Source: Plotosus lineatus (taxonomy: Eukaryota; Chordata; Actinopteri; Siluriformes; Plotosidae). From it: a stretch of DNA of 64,000 nt. This document shows positions 33,590-44,451 of this stretch, piece by piece (within the stretch, counting starts at the first letter, position 1; the number at the start of each line of letters is the position of its first letter). The stretch lies in NCBI GenBank assembly GCA_024760905.1, contig CM045735.1, positions 6,083,161 to 6,147,160 of the forward strand, given 5' to 3'. The notes under the pieces are model-generated. The model did no database searches. It was not told where the DNA came from and saw only the letters and a program-made list of their open reading frames with translations. The position numbers and the translations under genes were made by a program.

Positions 33590-34355
33590 GCCACTTAACC
33601 CTAATTACGGTAGTAGGGAGACTGATGCCCATCTTATCCATCTTTGGGCAAGGGCAGAGTACACCCTGGATGGCTCGCCAGACCATCGCAGGACAAAAAC
33701 ATGCAGCTATGCATCTGGTAGGCCTCCGTCAGTCCCGAAGGACTATGGCTGCGCTCTGGCTGGTACCCCAGCTGGTGATACCCCCCCCCCCAGTGCGCAG
33801 AGCCTGGGTAGGGAGTAATGAGGGACAGGCTGTTACCCAAGCAGCAAGTCCCCCCCCTGTCTCGGCACCACCGGAAGGATCCAATGGAAGGGCAAATGCC
33901 GATACGGCTGGGTTCCAGTGCCACTGCAGGAGAGAATCTACGGTCAATTTAGAACGGCCAATTAACCTACAGTGCAGGTCTTTGGACTGCGGGAGGAAAC
34001 CGGAGCACCCGGAGGAAACCCGCACAAGCACGGGGAGAACATGCAAACTCCGCACAGAAACGCCCAGGCCAGGAATCGAACCCAGGCCTTCTTGCTGTGA
34101 GGCGGACGTGCTAACCACTACGCCACCGTACGCCATTTACTCTTGAGGAAAGTCAGCAATGGTTCTTTTACATGAACATCCCACCATAGACAGTGAGAGG
34201 AGAGACCCGGACGGTCTTTGATAACCCAGTTCGCTGCGCAGGGGGTGGGGGTGGGGGGTGCTAGCAGTAACAATCGTTGACAGTGGGGCTTGAGCCCCAA
34301 ACTTTAGGATTGGTAATCCAGCACCTTTACCACCGAGCCACCACCGTCCCAACTC
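33590..34355 (-). repeat. Family B SINE split by another SINE
   Basis: The left part 33590-33715 (cttaaccctaattacggtag ... gcagctatgcat) and right part 34134-34355 (actcttgaggaaagtcagca ... accgagccaccaccgtcc) together form one reverse copy. Confidence 0.72.
33716..34133 (-). repeat. Family A-type SINE with extended 3' module, nested
   Basis: A well-preserved head (gcttctgggttcgattcctg-like on the reverse strand, aaccactacgccaccg) and core, but the 3' module is aggcctccgtcagtcccgaa ggactatggctgcgc and so on, not the usual ccctaattagg tail. Confidence 0.7.
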
Positions 34356-34375
34356 TGTCATAGTTAGAATATTAA

Positions 34376-34431
34376 TTTTGTTCATTTTTCTAAACCGCTT
34401 AATCGTAATGACGGTCGTGGGGAGGCCAACG
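34376..34431 (-). repeat. Family B SINE tail fragment
   Basis: ctaaaccgcttaatcgtaat ... gaggccaacgcccatt, cut by the following SINE. Confidence 0.5.
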
Positions 34432-34735
34432 CCCATTTCATGTTCACCTCATAGAAAGAAAGACTTGGGATTGATTCCCGGACTCGGGTGTTTGAGTATG
34501 GAGCGTCTCCTTGTGTTTGCGTTGGTTCCTTCTGGATACGCCGGTTTCCTCCCACAGCCCCAGAATATCTCCATTAGGCTAACTTGCAGCTCCAAATTGC
34601 CCTTAGTGTGAGCGTGTGTTGGCCTTGAGATGGTCTGACAGGCTGTTCAGGCTATACCTCGTCTTCGTCCAGTGTCAGCTGAGCCAGCCTCCAACCGACC
34701 TAAAATCCTAATAGGATTCATAAGAGCCAAGGGAG
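34432..34735 (+). repeat. Family A SINE
   Basis: cacctcatagaaagaaagac, B-box-like attgattcccgg, core, tail aaatcctaataggattcata. Confidence 0.66.
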
Positions 34736-35401
34736 GACAGCAGGCCCCCGTTTTTCGCGATGGTTCAGTTCCAGCCCTTCCCGCGGATCATGAAAATCCA
34801 TGCGTTATTGACGCGGTTTTAAAACCCTATGTACGATATTCCATGCGCTAAAATTTGCTTGTTAAACACATTCTATAGCCAGTCGTACTCATTAATACAG
34901 AAATAATGCAGTAAAATGTAGTAATGATGAACTTTTTAATTTTGTACTGTGATAATATTTATGAATAAATAAAGCGCTTAGGCTCCTGACCAGAAGCTAG
35001 AGAAGATGCAGGGCGTTTGAGTGACATCATCGGGCTTCAATAATCACTTTTTTTTGTTGTGTGTTTTTAATGAAGTCACAATTCACGCAATCACGTTGAT
35101 GACATGTTTGTGAAGGAGAAAAAAAGAGGTGTAGACATCATCTGCAACCAATCAGCAGGAGGGAGGAGCAACAGCTCTCAGCTATTGGTTAACTTTGAAT
35201 CACGTGCAGAAACTTCCTGGTTTGCCGCTAATCCGGAAGTATTATAATAATAATAATGCAGTAAAATGTAGTAATTATTAAGTAAAAACTTTTTAATGTT
35301 GTACTGTGATAATATTTGTGAATAATAAATAAAACGCCTCGACTCGTTACCAGAAGCGAGAAAAGATGCAGGGCGTTTGAGTGACATCAGAGGGTTTCAA
35401 T

Positions 35402-35613
35402 GTCTGTCTTCCTTTCGGCTTTTTCCCTTTTACTCGGGAGTCGCCACAGCGAATAATCTGATTCGCAAGTTTTGATTTGGCAGAGGTTTTTACGTCGGAT
35501 GCACTTCCTGTCACAACCCTTTTTAGCAAGGGACAGAAACACGCTGACGACTCGAACCCCCAACCTTTGGATCAGCAATCCAGCGCCCTATACCATTAGA
35601 CCACCACTGCCCC
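35402..35613 (-). repeat. Family B SINE with LINE-type tail, nested
   Basis: Flanked by catcagagggtttcaat (35385-35401) and catcagagggcttcaat (35614-35630), a 17-bp target duplication with one mismatch. On the reverse strand: head with B box gggttcgagtcg, short body, then tgtgacaggaagtgcatccg ... tgtggcgactcccgagtaaa. The middle body is deleted. Confidence 0.85.
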
Positions 35614-35689
35614 CATCAGAGGGCTTCAATAATCATTAAAAACACAATAATAAATTTTACTTCGCAATTCAAGCAATCACGTTGATAAC

Positions 35690-35980
35690 TTCTTCTTCTT
35701 CTTCTTTTCCTTTCGGCTGTTCCCTTCAGGGGTCGCCACAGCGAATCATCTGCCTCCATCTCACCCTATCCTTTGCATCTTCTTCTCTGACACCAACGAC
35801 CTTCATGTCCTCCTTCACCACATCCATGAATCGTCTCTTTGGTCTTCCTCTAGGCCTTCTGCCTGGTAGTTCCAGCCTCAGCATCCTATTACCAATATAC
35901 TCACTATCCCTCCTCTGTACATGTCCAAACCATCTCAATCTAGCCTCTCTAACTTTGTCTCCAAAACGTCTTACATGTGC
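35690..35980 (-). mobile_element. LINE 3' end fragment, nested
   Basis: Flanked by tgataac (35683-35689, 35981-35987). Reverse strand encodes ARLRWFGHVQRRDSEYIGNR ... RPRGRPKRRFMDVVKEDMKV ... RWRQMIRCGDP, a C-terminal region downstream of reverse transcriptase in non-LTR elements, then the tail gtggcgacccctgaagggaa cagccgaaaggaaaagaag. Confidence 0.85.
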
Positions 35981-36168
35981 TGATAACGAAGCGGAAAAAA
36001 AGCAGTGCACACATCATCTGCAACCAATCAGCCGGAGGGAGAAACAAAAGCTCTCAGCCATTGGCTAAATTTGAATCACATGCCAGTTACTTCCAGGTTT
36101 GTCACCAATCGGCGGGTATGCATGGGTGCAAGTGTTGAACCGCGAATGTTCAATAGCCTACTGTATAT

Positions 36169-36698
36169 GAGCTAGGTGGAGGGGGCGGAGCCCTGAATAT
36201 TACTAGTTCAACACTTCCTTTCTGATTTGTAGGTTGTTTGCGTCGTGTGTTATATTTCTAGGGTGGATAACGTTTGCTCTGCTGGTGTATTTCTGAGTGT
36301 TAATGCACGTAGCAGAACATGCCGGGCTCCAGTGTAAATTATGGCCCTCTTGTGCAAAATATGTAAACACTGGTACATCTGGTAGTATTATATAATCAGA
36401 ATAAATATCACTGGATATTGTTGCATTGTAAAATTGGATGTAACATGCAGTTAAAAGTCATATAACTCATCCTGGTGTGTGTTCAATGCAATTCAGCCGT
36501 TGTTATCTATCTATACCTAAACGAGTAGATAGCATACCTTTGCGGTTCATATATATATTTTTTTCTTGTTCTTTATTTCATCTCATTAAATGCAAGTTGA
36601 ATTTTTGTATTATGTTTCACACTGCAAGTACATTAGAGTGACCTGGATTTTTTCCGCTCTAGATTCAGACAGCATTAGCGTACCCAGAACCTTACTGT

Positions 36699-36735
<37 letters not shown>

Positions 36736-38768
36736 CACTCCTAGCTACCCATTCTCTCTTTTCTTTAGTTTAAGAGAAATGGATTTCAGCCGTAGTTTGA
36801 ATAGGAGAACGGAGAAAAGCAACAGATTTGGCTGAAGGTTCGCTGTTCTTTATGTCCTGTGCTGTAGTCATGCAAACTGAAATAACATTCGACAATCAAT
36901 TACGTCGCATGATTCAAAGCTAGCATGAGTCATAAAGGACTTGTCTTTGGTTTTCTTTCTTTATTTGAGACACAATAAAACAGCTGCATAATTATAAATG
37001 AGAAAATGAACATCTAATTGATTCATAATATTGATATTGCAAACCCTGACCGATTATTTCCACATGTCCACGACCATCTGGATACAACTGTATAGAGGAG
37101 TCAGAGGAAGCCTGAATAAATAGAGACAGGTCATGGAAAAGGAATTTACTAAGTAACAGACAGCACAATCAGCACAATAAAACATCGTCACTATCAATTT
37201 TTTGTCCTCACACAACCTTGAAAAGTTTGTTATAACGCAGCATTTTTATTTTTTTTTTTTTATTTTTTTTTTTGCTTCAGGCCTGCACTCATGGAAGAAT
37301 GTTCTCATCTGGAATCCAGAAGGGTTTTTTTAAAAAAAAAACAAAAAACCCCAAAACAAAACAAAAGAAAAAAAAGAAACGTTTAAAGCTGGACCTTGAT
37401 ATATTAGTTTCCAAGCGAGGACACTTTAAAGCGCTGGATCGTTGAAGCTTCAGGATGATTGCATACATTGATTTCACATCTATATTAGACAGCAGGGTAG
37501 TCAAGCTCCTGTATACTGAAGTTGTTAAACGTACCTTAAATATACTTACGGATAAAGCGAACACTTAATTAAGCCCAAAGATCTATTTCTGTTCAGTGAA
37601 AAAAAGAGCGAGGAGAATATAGATAATGCCAGCTGAGACCTTTCATACATGAGGTGCACTGTTGCTATGATGGTAGTTGCCAAGAGTCATGGTTGTTAAG
37701 CGGTGACATCAGGATCAAGATGAAGTTGCCAGTATGCTGTGGCTTCACCAATGCTTTATTTGTCCGTGCACGTATATTAGGTAAACATCGGGAATTAACG
37801 ACAATTATTAAATAGTAAATGATAAAATATTTTTTTTTTACTTCCAGAGATCTACTTGAACTTTCAAACTATCTTGAGAACCAAGACGGCATGGTTCCAT
37901 TGTGAGAGTTTTTTTTTTTGTCTTTTCTTTTTTGTTTCTTTTCAACCGGCTACTGTGTCTTCACAGATAGATTGCCCCCAAAATCTGCTGGAATCCCCAC
38001 GACAATCCCAGCCATAGTTCTCATGTACCAACCAGCTAAAGTATGTGTGTACATCGCCTAAAGTGAAATGAAAGATAAGCCTTCTGAGCATTCCTGTGGC
38101 ACAGAAACATATTCATGTTTTCATGATAAGGTGGTTTTTACTTACATTTTCAAAGTTGCAATCTTATTAAATTCAATTGATCGTTTGCATTAGCCAGAAT
38201 CCCTCTGTTCATATAGAGCAAGTTAATGGCAAAAATAACAGTCTACAGAATGACCAAGCTGGGAATCGAGCAAACCCGTACACCACCGTGCCGACAAGAT
38301 ATTATTAAACATGAATTAAATTTGGGGCTTTTGAAATATTTCAATATTTCACATTTATATTAAATCAGTACAGAAGTTGTACAGTAAGTTAACGTCCTCA
38401 TCGAATGACTACATTTTTGTCAAAATGATGCGCTGGCATGGAATGGTAGGACAACAGTGATTAAATGCGTCAGTCGACTCCCGATGGGGTAAAAGTGTGT
38501 GTTATATAACAGAGGATTTATATGTAATTACATTAAGATGGCACTACTGCAGTTTTATCAGTTGTATGGCTCGCAGCATATTTTTTGTAAACAGCTGGAC
38601 TGCTGTGTTTGTTGAAGGTAAGAAGGCTCTTGTTTAAATGGTGAACACTTCTGCACATCTGCAGCATTTTTGTTGTTTTCTTTTGCAGTTTTCAACTTTT
38701 AAATCCAGTTGTTTGTTTTTTTTATTGGTCTTTATCATGTAATACTGTTTCAAGCTCAATTTGATATA
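36169..38768. other. Unassigned intron 2 DNA
   Basis: The longest stretch with little recognisable repeat. It has (CT)n at 36699-36732, T/A-rich runs near 37250-37375 and a short SINE-head remnant near 38262-38295. No ADAMTS-phase exon or other gene is recognised. Confidence 0.45.
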
Positions 38769-39577
38769 CAGGGGTCCCTCACTTTCTGCGGTTAATCGGG
38801 ACCGAGGCCCCCGTGACCCCCGATTTCTGTGAAGTAAGATCGAAAACACCCCCCCCCCCCCCGCACTGACATATATGTACATGTATGTGTATATAATATC
38901 AATAAATACATATTCAACGCTATAAATGCTTATAATAACAATTAAACATTCAAAAATAATGCATAAGATATAAACAAAATATCAATACACACACATACAG
39001 ATGTGCAACTCAGATAAAAATGTAAATAGTTTTATTGGGGGGTTTTTGGGTTGTTTTTTGTTTTTGTTTGTTTGGGGTTTTTTTTGTTTTTTTTTGCATA
39101 ATTGACCTTGTTTTGTGGCATTTTCCTTAACTTTTCCCGTATTCTTCTTTAATTGTCTTATTTTTTTTATTTTTCGATGAGAGAGATTTCCTTTCGGCTT
39201 TTTCCCTTTTTCAGCGGTCGCCACAGCGAATGCTTCACACATTTGATTTGGTTTTTACGTCGGATGCCCTTCCTGTCACAACCCTTTCGCAAGGGGCGGA
39301 AACACGCTGACGGCTTTGCACCTCCTCTTTACGAAAGTCAGCAATGGTTCTTTTACATGAACCTCTCACCAGAGACAGTGAGAGACATGGCCCGCCTTTG
39401 ATAACCCAGTTAGCTGCACTGTGGGGGACAGTGACAACCTTGTGGAGAGTGAGACTCGAACCCCCAACCTTAGGATCAGCAATCCTTATTTTTTTTATTT
39501 GTCAATGAATATTTTTGAAAAACCCGCGATGCACTGAAGCTGCAGAAACTGAAGCACGAAGTAGCGAGGGTTCACTA
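38769..39577. mobile_element. Pogo-like MITE carrying a nested SINE
   Basis: TA at 38767-38768 and 39578-39579. Left end CAGGGGTCCCTCACTTTCTG; right end gaagtagcgagggttcacta (last base changed). Poly(C) at 38849-38863. Without the nested SINE and one duplicated target site it would be about 480 bp, like its relatives. Confidence 0.82.
39181..39485 (-). repeat. Family B SINE with LINE-type tail and 23-bp target duplication
   Basis: Inserted in the pogo-like MITE and flanked by 39158-39180 and 39486-39508, which match at 21 of 23 positions. It begins at ggattgctgatcctaaggtt (5' truncated: no A box), keeps B box gggttcgagtctcac and body, and ends in ctgtggcgaccgctgaaaaa gggaaaaagccgaaaggaaa. 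Confidence 0.9.
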
Positions 39578-39589
39578 TACATGCTTATT

Positions 39590-39769
39590 ATACGGTGGTG
39601 CAGTGCCCTTGTGGTAGGCACCCGGGCTTGGGCAATTCTGAGTGAAGTTTGCATGTTCTCCTTGTGCTTTCATGGATTTCTTCCATGGACTCTGGTTTCC
39701 TTCCTCAATCTAAAGATATACACAGTGGGAAACTTACTGTTTCAGATTGGCCCTAGGCCTGAGTATAAA

Positions 39770-39826
<57 letters not shown>

Positions 39827-39930
39827 GGCCCCATGATGGTCAGGGAGAACCCTGATTTCATCTGGTATAGGATGAGATAGGCACCAGCCTCCCTGTAACC
39901 CTGATAGGATTATGCCGTCTGGCAAACGAA
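39590..39930 (+). repeat. Family A SINE with (TG)n
   Basis: ggtggtgcagtgcccttgtg, core, (TG)n at 39771-39826, tail cctccctgtaaccctgatag. Confidence 0.65.
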
Positions 39931-39934
39931 TGAA

Positions 39935-40125
39935 TGTTCATCTTGGATTGTGGGGAAGATTTAGGTGGAAGTGTGAAACACTCGGCGGTGTCGTGGACTT
40001 ACAGGTTCAGACTCCCGGGTTTGAATCTTGGATTTAGTTTCTGTTTGTATATTTTCCACAAATCTCTGTGGGTTTCCTTCGGGTTCTATCATGTAAGCCT
40101 CACCTTATTTCATGATTCCTCTTTT
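39935..40125 (+). repeat. Family A SINE, diverged and truncated
   Basis: cggcggtgtcgtggacttac, B-box-like gggtttgaatcttgg, gtgggtttccttcgggttc, ending near T-rich sequence and (TAA)n at 40138-40180. Confidence 0.5.
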
Positions 40126-40140
40126 TTTTTCTTCTTCTTC

Positions 40141-40180
<40 letters not shown>

Positions 40181-40181
<1 letters not shown>

Positions 40182-40599
40182 CTGTATATAATTGATATAT
40201 TATTTTTATTATTTACACACACTCGGAACATTTCCAATGATTTTTATTTCTAAATCCTTGTTCGATTTCTTCCAAGTTTATTTGTAATTATACATTAATT
40301 ATTGTAATTATACATTTGTAACATTAAATGCCTGGGAATTTTTTCGACAGTTTTAGATCTGCAATGTTTGTTTTTGTTTTAAACAATGATTTATGACTCA
40401 CTTGATTTATGAATTTGTTTTGACTGAAAGCCAAGCACAACTTCACCATGGTAATTTTTTTTGCTTTTTGTTTTTTTCCCCCAGATGATTTTCATTGGGT
40501 ATTCTGAATCCTTACATGATTGGGCCATCCATTCCGTAATGGCGCTATTGCTTATCGGTGAAAACATGGCCATGGATTTTAATCTAAATAAATAAAGAG
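40181..40599. other. AT-rich intron 2 DNA
   Basis: No feature was recognised. Confidence 0.35.
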
Positions 40600-40690
40600 C
40601 TTGGGAGGAGTTCCATATGGTCTCCTTGTGCTTATGGTGCTTCCTTCGACTTCTCTGTTTCTTTCCAATCCTACAAAAACGATGACAGTA

Positions 40691-40728
<38 letters not shown>

Positions 40729-40830
40729 CGTACCCTGTGATTAACCAGCATCTATTCCAGAAAGTATTCCTGCCTCATACCCAGCATTCCTTGGATAGAC
40801 TCTGGACTCCAACATAGCCAGAATAATGTG
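40600..40830 (+). repeat. Family A SINE remnant with (TG)n
   Basis: atggtctccttgtgcttatg ... tctgtttctttccaatccta, (TG)n at 40693-40727. Confidence 0.48.
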
Positions 40831-40954
40831 CTTCGCAACAGAGGATACTCACATAGAGCTCAACAATTAACGGAAATTGTATTGTATACAGTATTTGTTG
40901 ATATATGTATAATAATTATATATTTTTAATGAATATTGATTATATTATGTATAC

Positions 40955-41277
40955 TGTAATGGCGAATGGTGGTGTAGTGTTTATAGCACGTCTGCTTCAC
41001 AGTAATAAAGTCCTGGATCCTGGCTCGGCGGTTTCCGTGTGGAGTTTGCATGTTCTCCGGAGACTTGTGTGGGTTTCCTCTGGGTACTCTGGTTCCCTCC
41101 CACAATCCAAAGACATGCACTGTAGGCTAATTGGGTGTTCAAAGTCACCCCTAAGTGTGAGTGTGAATCGATGTGTGAGTGTTTGCCTTGTGATATAGCA
41201 TGGCAAGCTATCCAGGGTGTCCCCTGCCTTTGTGCAGAAATTGGCACCAGCCTCCCCGTAACCCTAATAAGGATTAT
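40955..41277 (+). repeat. Family A SINE whose tail was the LINE target
   Basis: gcgaatggtggtgtagtgtt, core, and tail cctccccgtaaccctaataa ggattat, immediately followed by the LINE insertion. Confidence 0.78.
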
Positions 41278-41742
41278 CTTCTTCTTTTCCTTTCGGCTGT
41301 TCCCTTCAGGGGTCGCCACAGAAAATGATCTGCCTCCATCTCTCCCTATCCTCTGCATCTTCTACTCTTACTCCAACGACCTTCATGTCCGCCTTCACCA
41401 CATCCATAAATCTTCTTTTTGGTCTTCCTCTGGGCCTTCTGCCTGGTAGTTCCAACCTCAGCATCCTACTACCAATATACTCACTATCCCTCCTCTGTAC
41501 ATGTCCAAACCATCTCAATCTAGCCTCTCTGTCTTTGTCTCCAAAACATCGTACATGTGCTGTCCCTCTGATGTACTCGTTTCTGATCCTATCCATCCTC
41601 GTTACTCCCAAAGAGAACCTCAACATTTTCATCTCTGCTACCTCCAGCTCTGACTCCTGTCTTTTCCCCAGGGACACTGTCTCTAAACCATACAACATCG
41701 CTGGCCTCAACACCGTCTTGTACACTTTTCCCTTCTGATCAA
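41278..41742 (-). mobile_element. 5'-truncated LINE with perfect 18-bp target duplication
   Basis: Flanked by aaccctaataaggattat at 41260-41277 and 41743-41760, identical. The minus strand has an uninterrupted frame (stop near 41306) that starts inside the protein: KVYKTVLRPAMLYGLETVSL, RMDRIRNEYIRGTAHVRCFG, EARLRWFGHVQRRDSEYIGS, RPRGRPKRRFMDVVKADMKV, ending CGDP. It is the terminal part of a non-LTR reverse transcriptase (Y-x-L-RPAMLYG is the usual post-RT motif). The 3' tail ends gtggcgacccctgaaggg, gccgaaaggaaaagaag. The lack of stops and the perfect duplication imply a recent insertion. The clade (RTE-like or other) cannot be decided from this fragment. Confidence 0.93.
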
Positions 41743-41814
41743 AACCCTAATAAGGATTATATTATTATTTAATTATTATATTATTATAGTATACTGATGT
41801 AATGCAATATAATA

Positions 41815-41816
41815 TG

Positions 41817-41880
<64 letters not shown>
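41815..41880. repeat. (TA)n(TG)n microsatellite
   Basis: Short (TA)n followed by about 50 bp of (TG)n. Confidence 0.95.
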
Positions 41881-41883
<3 letters not shown>

Positions 41884-41884
41884 A

Positions 41885-42175
41885 TATGTGGGTTTGAGTG
41901 CCGGGTTCAGCCTGGGCTTTTTTGTGTGGATTTGCATGTTCTCCCTGTCCTTGTGTGGGTCTCCTCAGTGTACTCTGGTTTCCTCCCACAATCCAAAGAC
42001 ATGCACAGTCGGCTCATTGGCTGTTCCAAATTTCCTTTATTGGGTGTGAGTGTGAATAATTGTGTATGTGTTGTCCTGCAGTGGTCTGGCAAGCGGATCA
42101 GGGTGTGCCCTGCCTTCACCTGGTGTCGGTTGCGATACGCTCAAGCCTCTCCATGACCCTTAGTAGGATTAATTG
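41885..42175 (+). repeat. Family A SINE
   Basis: tgggtttgagtgccgggttc, core ctcagtgtactctggtttcc, tail atgacccttagtaggattaa. Confidence 0.68.
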
Positions 42176-42198
42176 GAGATAGAATGTGTGGAGTTATG

Positions 42199-42201
42199 TA
42201 A

Positions 42202-42285
<84 letters not shown>
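42199..42285. repeat. (TG)n(TA)n microsatellite
   Basis: About 20 bp (TG)n then about 65 bp uninterrupted (TA)n. Confidence 0.95.
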
Positions 42286-42288
<3 letters not shown>

Positions 42289-43494
42289 ACCGGTGATGCT
42301 GGTGCGAGGAGCATTGGGGGGTTTAAACACTTGATTTGCATAACAAGCTAACGACAATGCAATCATGTTGTGTGTATGTAAGGGTTTATTTTTATTTCTT
42401 TTTCTTATTTTTTTTTTTTGCACGTCTCTTTACAAAAACAAAACCTATTTCCAAGCTCTGAAATATTTTAACCCAGTTTTGTTTCCCTCCCCATGCTCTA
42501 ATTAGAGTCTTAGAGCTTCCTGTGTTGGACGCGAGTCTGATGGTTTGGATTACGTTTATGGATTTTCCTGGTCAACCCTGCCTGCTTCGGACCCACGCCA
42601 TGGATTTTGTCTCAGCAGTCAGATCCAAGACATAGATTCCCTCTCTCCAGACTGTCTCTTGGGTGTTCCGAGACGTGAGACGTGACATTTATCTAAATAG
42701 AGTTGATGCAAATCAAGCTGATGGGATATTTGGATATAAATTAGAAAAATCGATCCCTGTGTTTTAAAGCTTTTACAGTGAGACACCTTGAGGGGACATG
42801 CCGCTTGGACGGAGACAGTGAACAAGTCCATTAACACTACGGGCTGTGTAGGCGGTGTCAGTCAAGGATTTCTTGTAGGGAGCTTTGAAAATGCGTTGTC
42901 TTTCGAAAGCTAGCCGTTCTCAGTCCACTGCCAGATGATCTATCTGACTCCTCTCGCGCTCTCTCTCTCTCTCTCTCTCGCTCTCTCTCTCTCTCCCCAC
43001 CTCAGCGCTGGCAGGAAATGGCTCCTGCACTCAGTGGAAACAGCAGTCGCCCCGATAAAGAGCACTAGGTCCCAGAGCGCCGGCGTTGGACGGTGCACTC
43101 GGCCCTGCTTGTTCTGTTGGAAAGCCTGTAGTGTTGTTTGTCAACCTGGTAAACTGTAGCAAGTGAAATGTTGTATTAATGATCCTGTGTGTGTTTAATT
43201 GTTTCTACATGCCTGGAAGCCACATGATACACATGATACTCTGTGGTTCTTCATTTTTGATGATCGACTATAATTCCTGTTTACAGGAGATTGGATCGAT
43301 CCCCAAGCCTGACGGAAAGAATTTGCACACTAAATCTTTTTCAATTTATACAAGTGTGGTCGAAAAGCTCCTCGTGTCAGTTTATAGGCTTTCCAACTAA
43401 GAACATGAGAGGAAAGCGGAGGCTGTGATGTTCCGGGTTGACCGATTTACTAGGTTTCTATTTAAGCTAAATTAAAAGTGGCGGCAGACAGTTT
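42286..43494. other. Unassigned intron 2 DNA with (CT)n
   Basis: (CT)n at 42955-42995. No repeat family or gene is recognised elsewhere. Confidence 0.4.
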
Positions 43495-43710
43495 GTTGGC
43501 GCGGTGGTGTAGTAGTTAACACGTCCACCTCACAGCAAGAAGGTCCAGGGTTTGAGGCACCAGGCTCAGTAAGAGCGTTTCTGTGCGAGGTTTAACCCTT
43601 TAATGCCCAAATGATTTTTTTGCAGTTAAAAAAATTAACACTAGTTTTTTCTAATCAAAAAGACTCTCTTTCAACATAATTATAATAACACTAATAATAA
43701 TGATCATGAT

Positions 43711-43748
<38 letters not shown>

Positions 43749-44145
43749 CAAATAATAACACTGTCACAAATTCGTGAACAACACAATCCTGCGCACTCAA
43801 GGTCATCTCACAGCTGACTGAGGCATGATGAACCCAGCTGTGTTGCATCAGGCGACGCCACAACAAGTATAGAACACATTTTGAATGGCAGCAGCAGCAG
43901 CACGTGTCTAGTAGTTGTTGGCATTTTTTGAAAGAGGACCATATGGTCCATTGGGCGTTAAAGGTTTAAATGTTCTCCTTATCCTTGCATGGGTTCATCC
44001 GGGTACTTCGGTTTCCTTTCGGAGTCCAAATACATGCACACTAGGCTGATTGGCTGTTCCAAACTGCCCCTTGGTGTGAATGTGAACGGATGCATGTGTG
44101 TTGGCCCTATAATAGCCTGGTGAGCTGTTCAGGGTGTACCAACAT
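43495..44145 (+). repeat. Family A SINE split by a piggyBac-like MITE
   Basis: Left part (gcggtggtgtagtagttaac ... ctgtgcgagg) and right part (atgttctccttatccttgca ... agctgttcagggtgtacc) rejoin across a single TTAA as the SINE core. Confidence 0.82.
43596..43965. mobile_element. piggyBac-like MITE, 370 bp, nested in a SINE
   Basis: Flanked by TTAA (43592-43595, 43966-43969), the diagnostic piggyBac target. The ends CCCTTTAATGCCCAA and (reversed) ACCTTTAACGCCCAA match the piggyBac CCYTT-type termini. It contains (ATA)n at 43712-43747. No transposase. Confidence 0.9.
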
Positions 44146-44261
44146 CTTGTTTTATGTAAGTAATTTGAGCGATATCCAATCAGAGCTTACAGATATCTTT
44201 GACTGACAGGAGGTGCCAAACACTGAGTTTCCTATTTTTTTTTTTTTTTTTTTTTTTTTAT

Positions 44262-44449
44262 TTTATATCTTTAATATATTAGGTCAAATATACGTGTTTG
44301 TGTCAGGTTATATGAGTTTGGGACGGGGTTGGAATGGATTAATTGGTTTTCTATTATTTCTTATGGGAATTTTTGTTTTGTCTAACAAACATTTTGACTT
44401 ATGAGTTCGCCCCCGTAACGGATTAATTTCGTAAGTCAAGGTACCACTG
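44262..44449. mobile_element. Tigger/mariner-like end remnant
   Basis: The right end, reversed, reads CAGTGGTACCTTGACTTACG followed by the ttaatccgttacgggg block also seen at 46882, with TA at 44450-44451. The left side is lost at a T-run (44228-44260). Confidence 0.65.
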
Positions 44450-44451
44450 TA

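Larger units (their letters stand above)
34740..36168. mobile_element. Complex DNA-transposon-like element with tandemly duplicated body
   Basis: The ends caggcccccgtttttcgcga and (reversed) cagtaggctattgaacattc are loosely inverted. The body (gcagtaaaatgtagtaatga ... agaagatgcagggcgtttga ... aatcacgttgatgacatg ... accaatcagcaggagggagg) occurs twice, from about 34905 and from about 35258. The second copy is interrupted by a SINE and a LINE fragment. Confidence 0.7.

Noticed and set aside
36169..38768. Hidden exon or second gene in the long low-repeat segment of intron 2
   Set aside because: No open frame has a recognisable motif, and the flanking ADAMTS exons are contiguous in related proteins.
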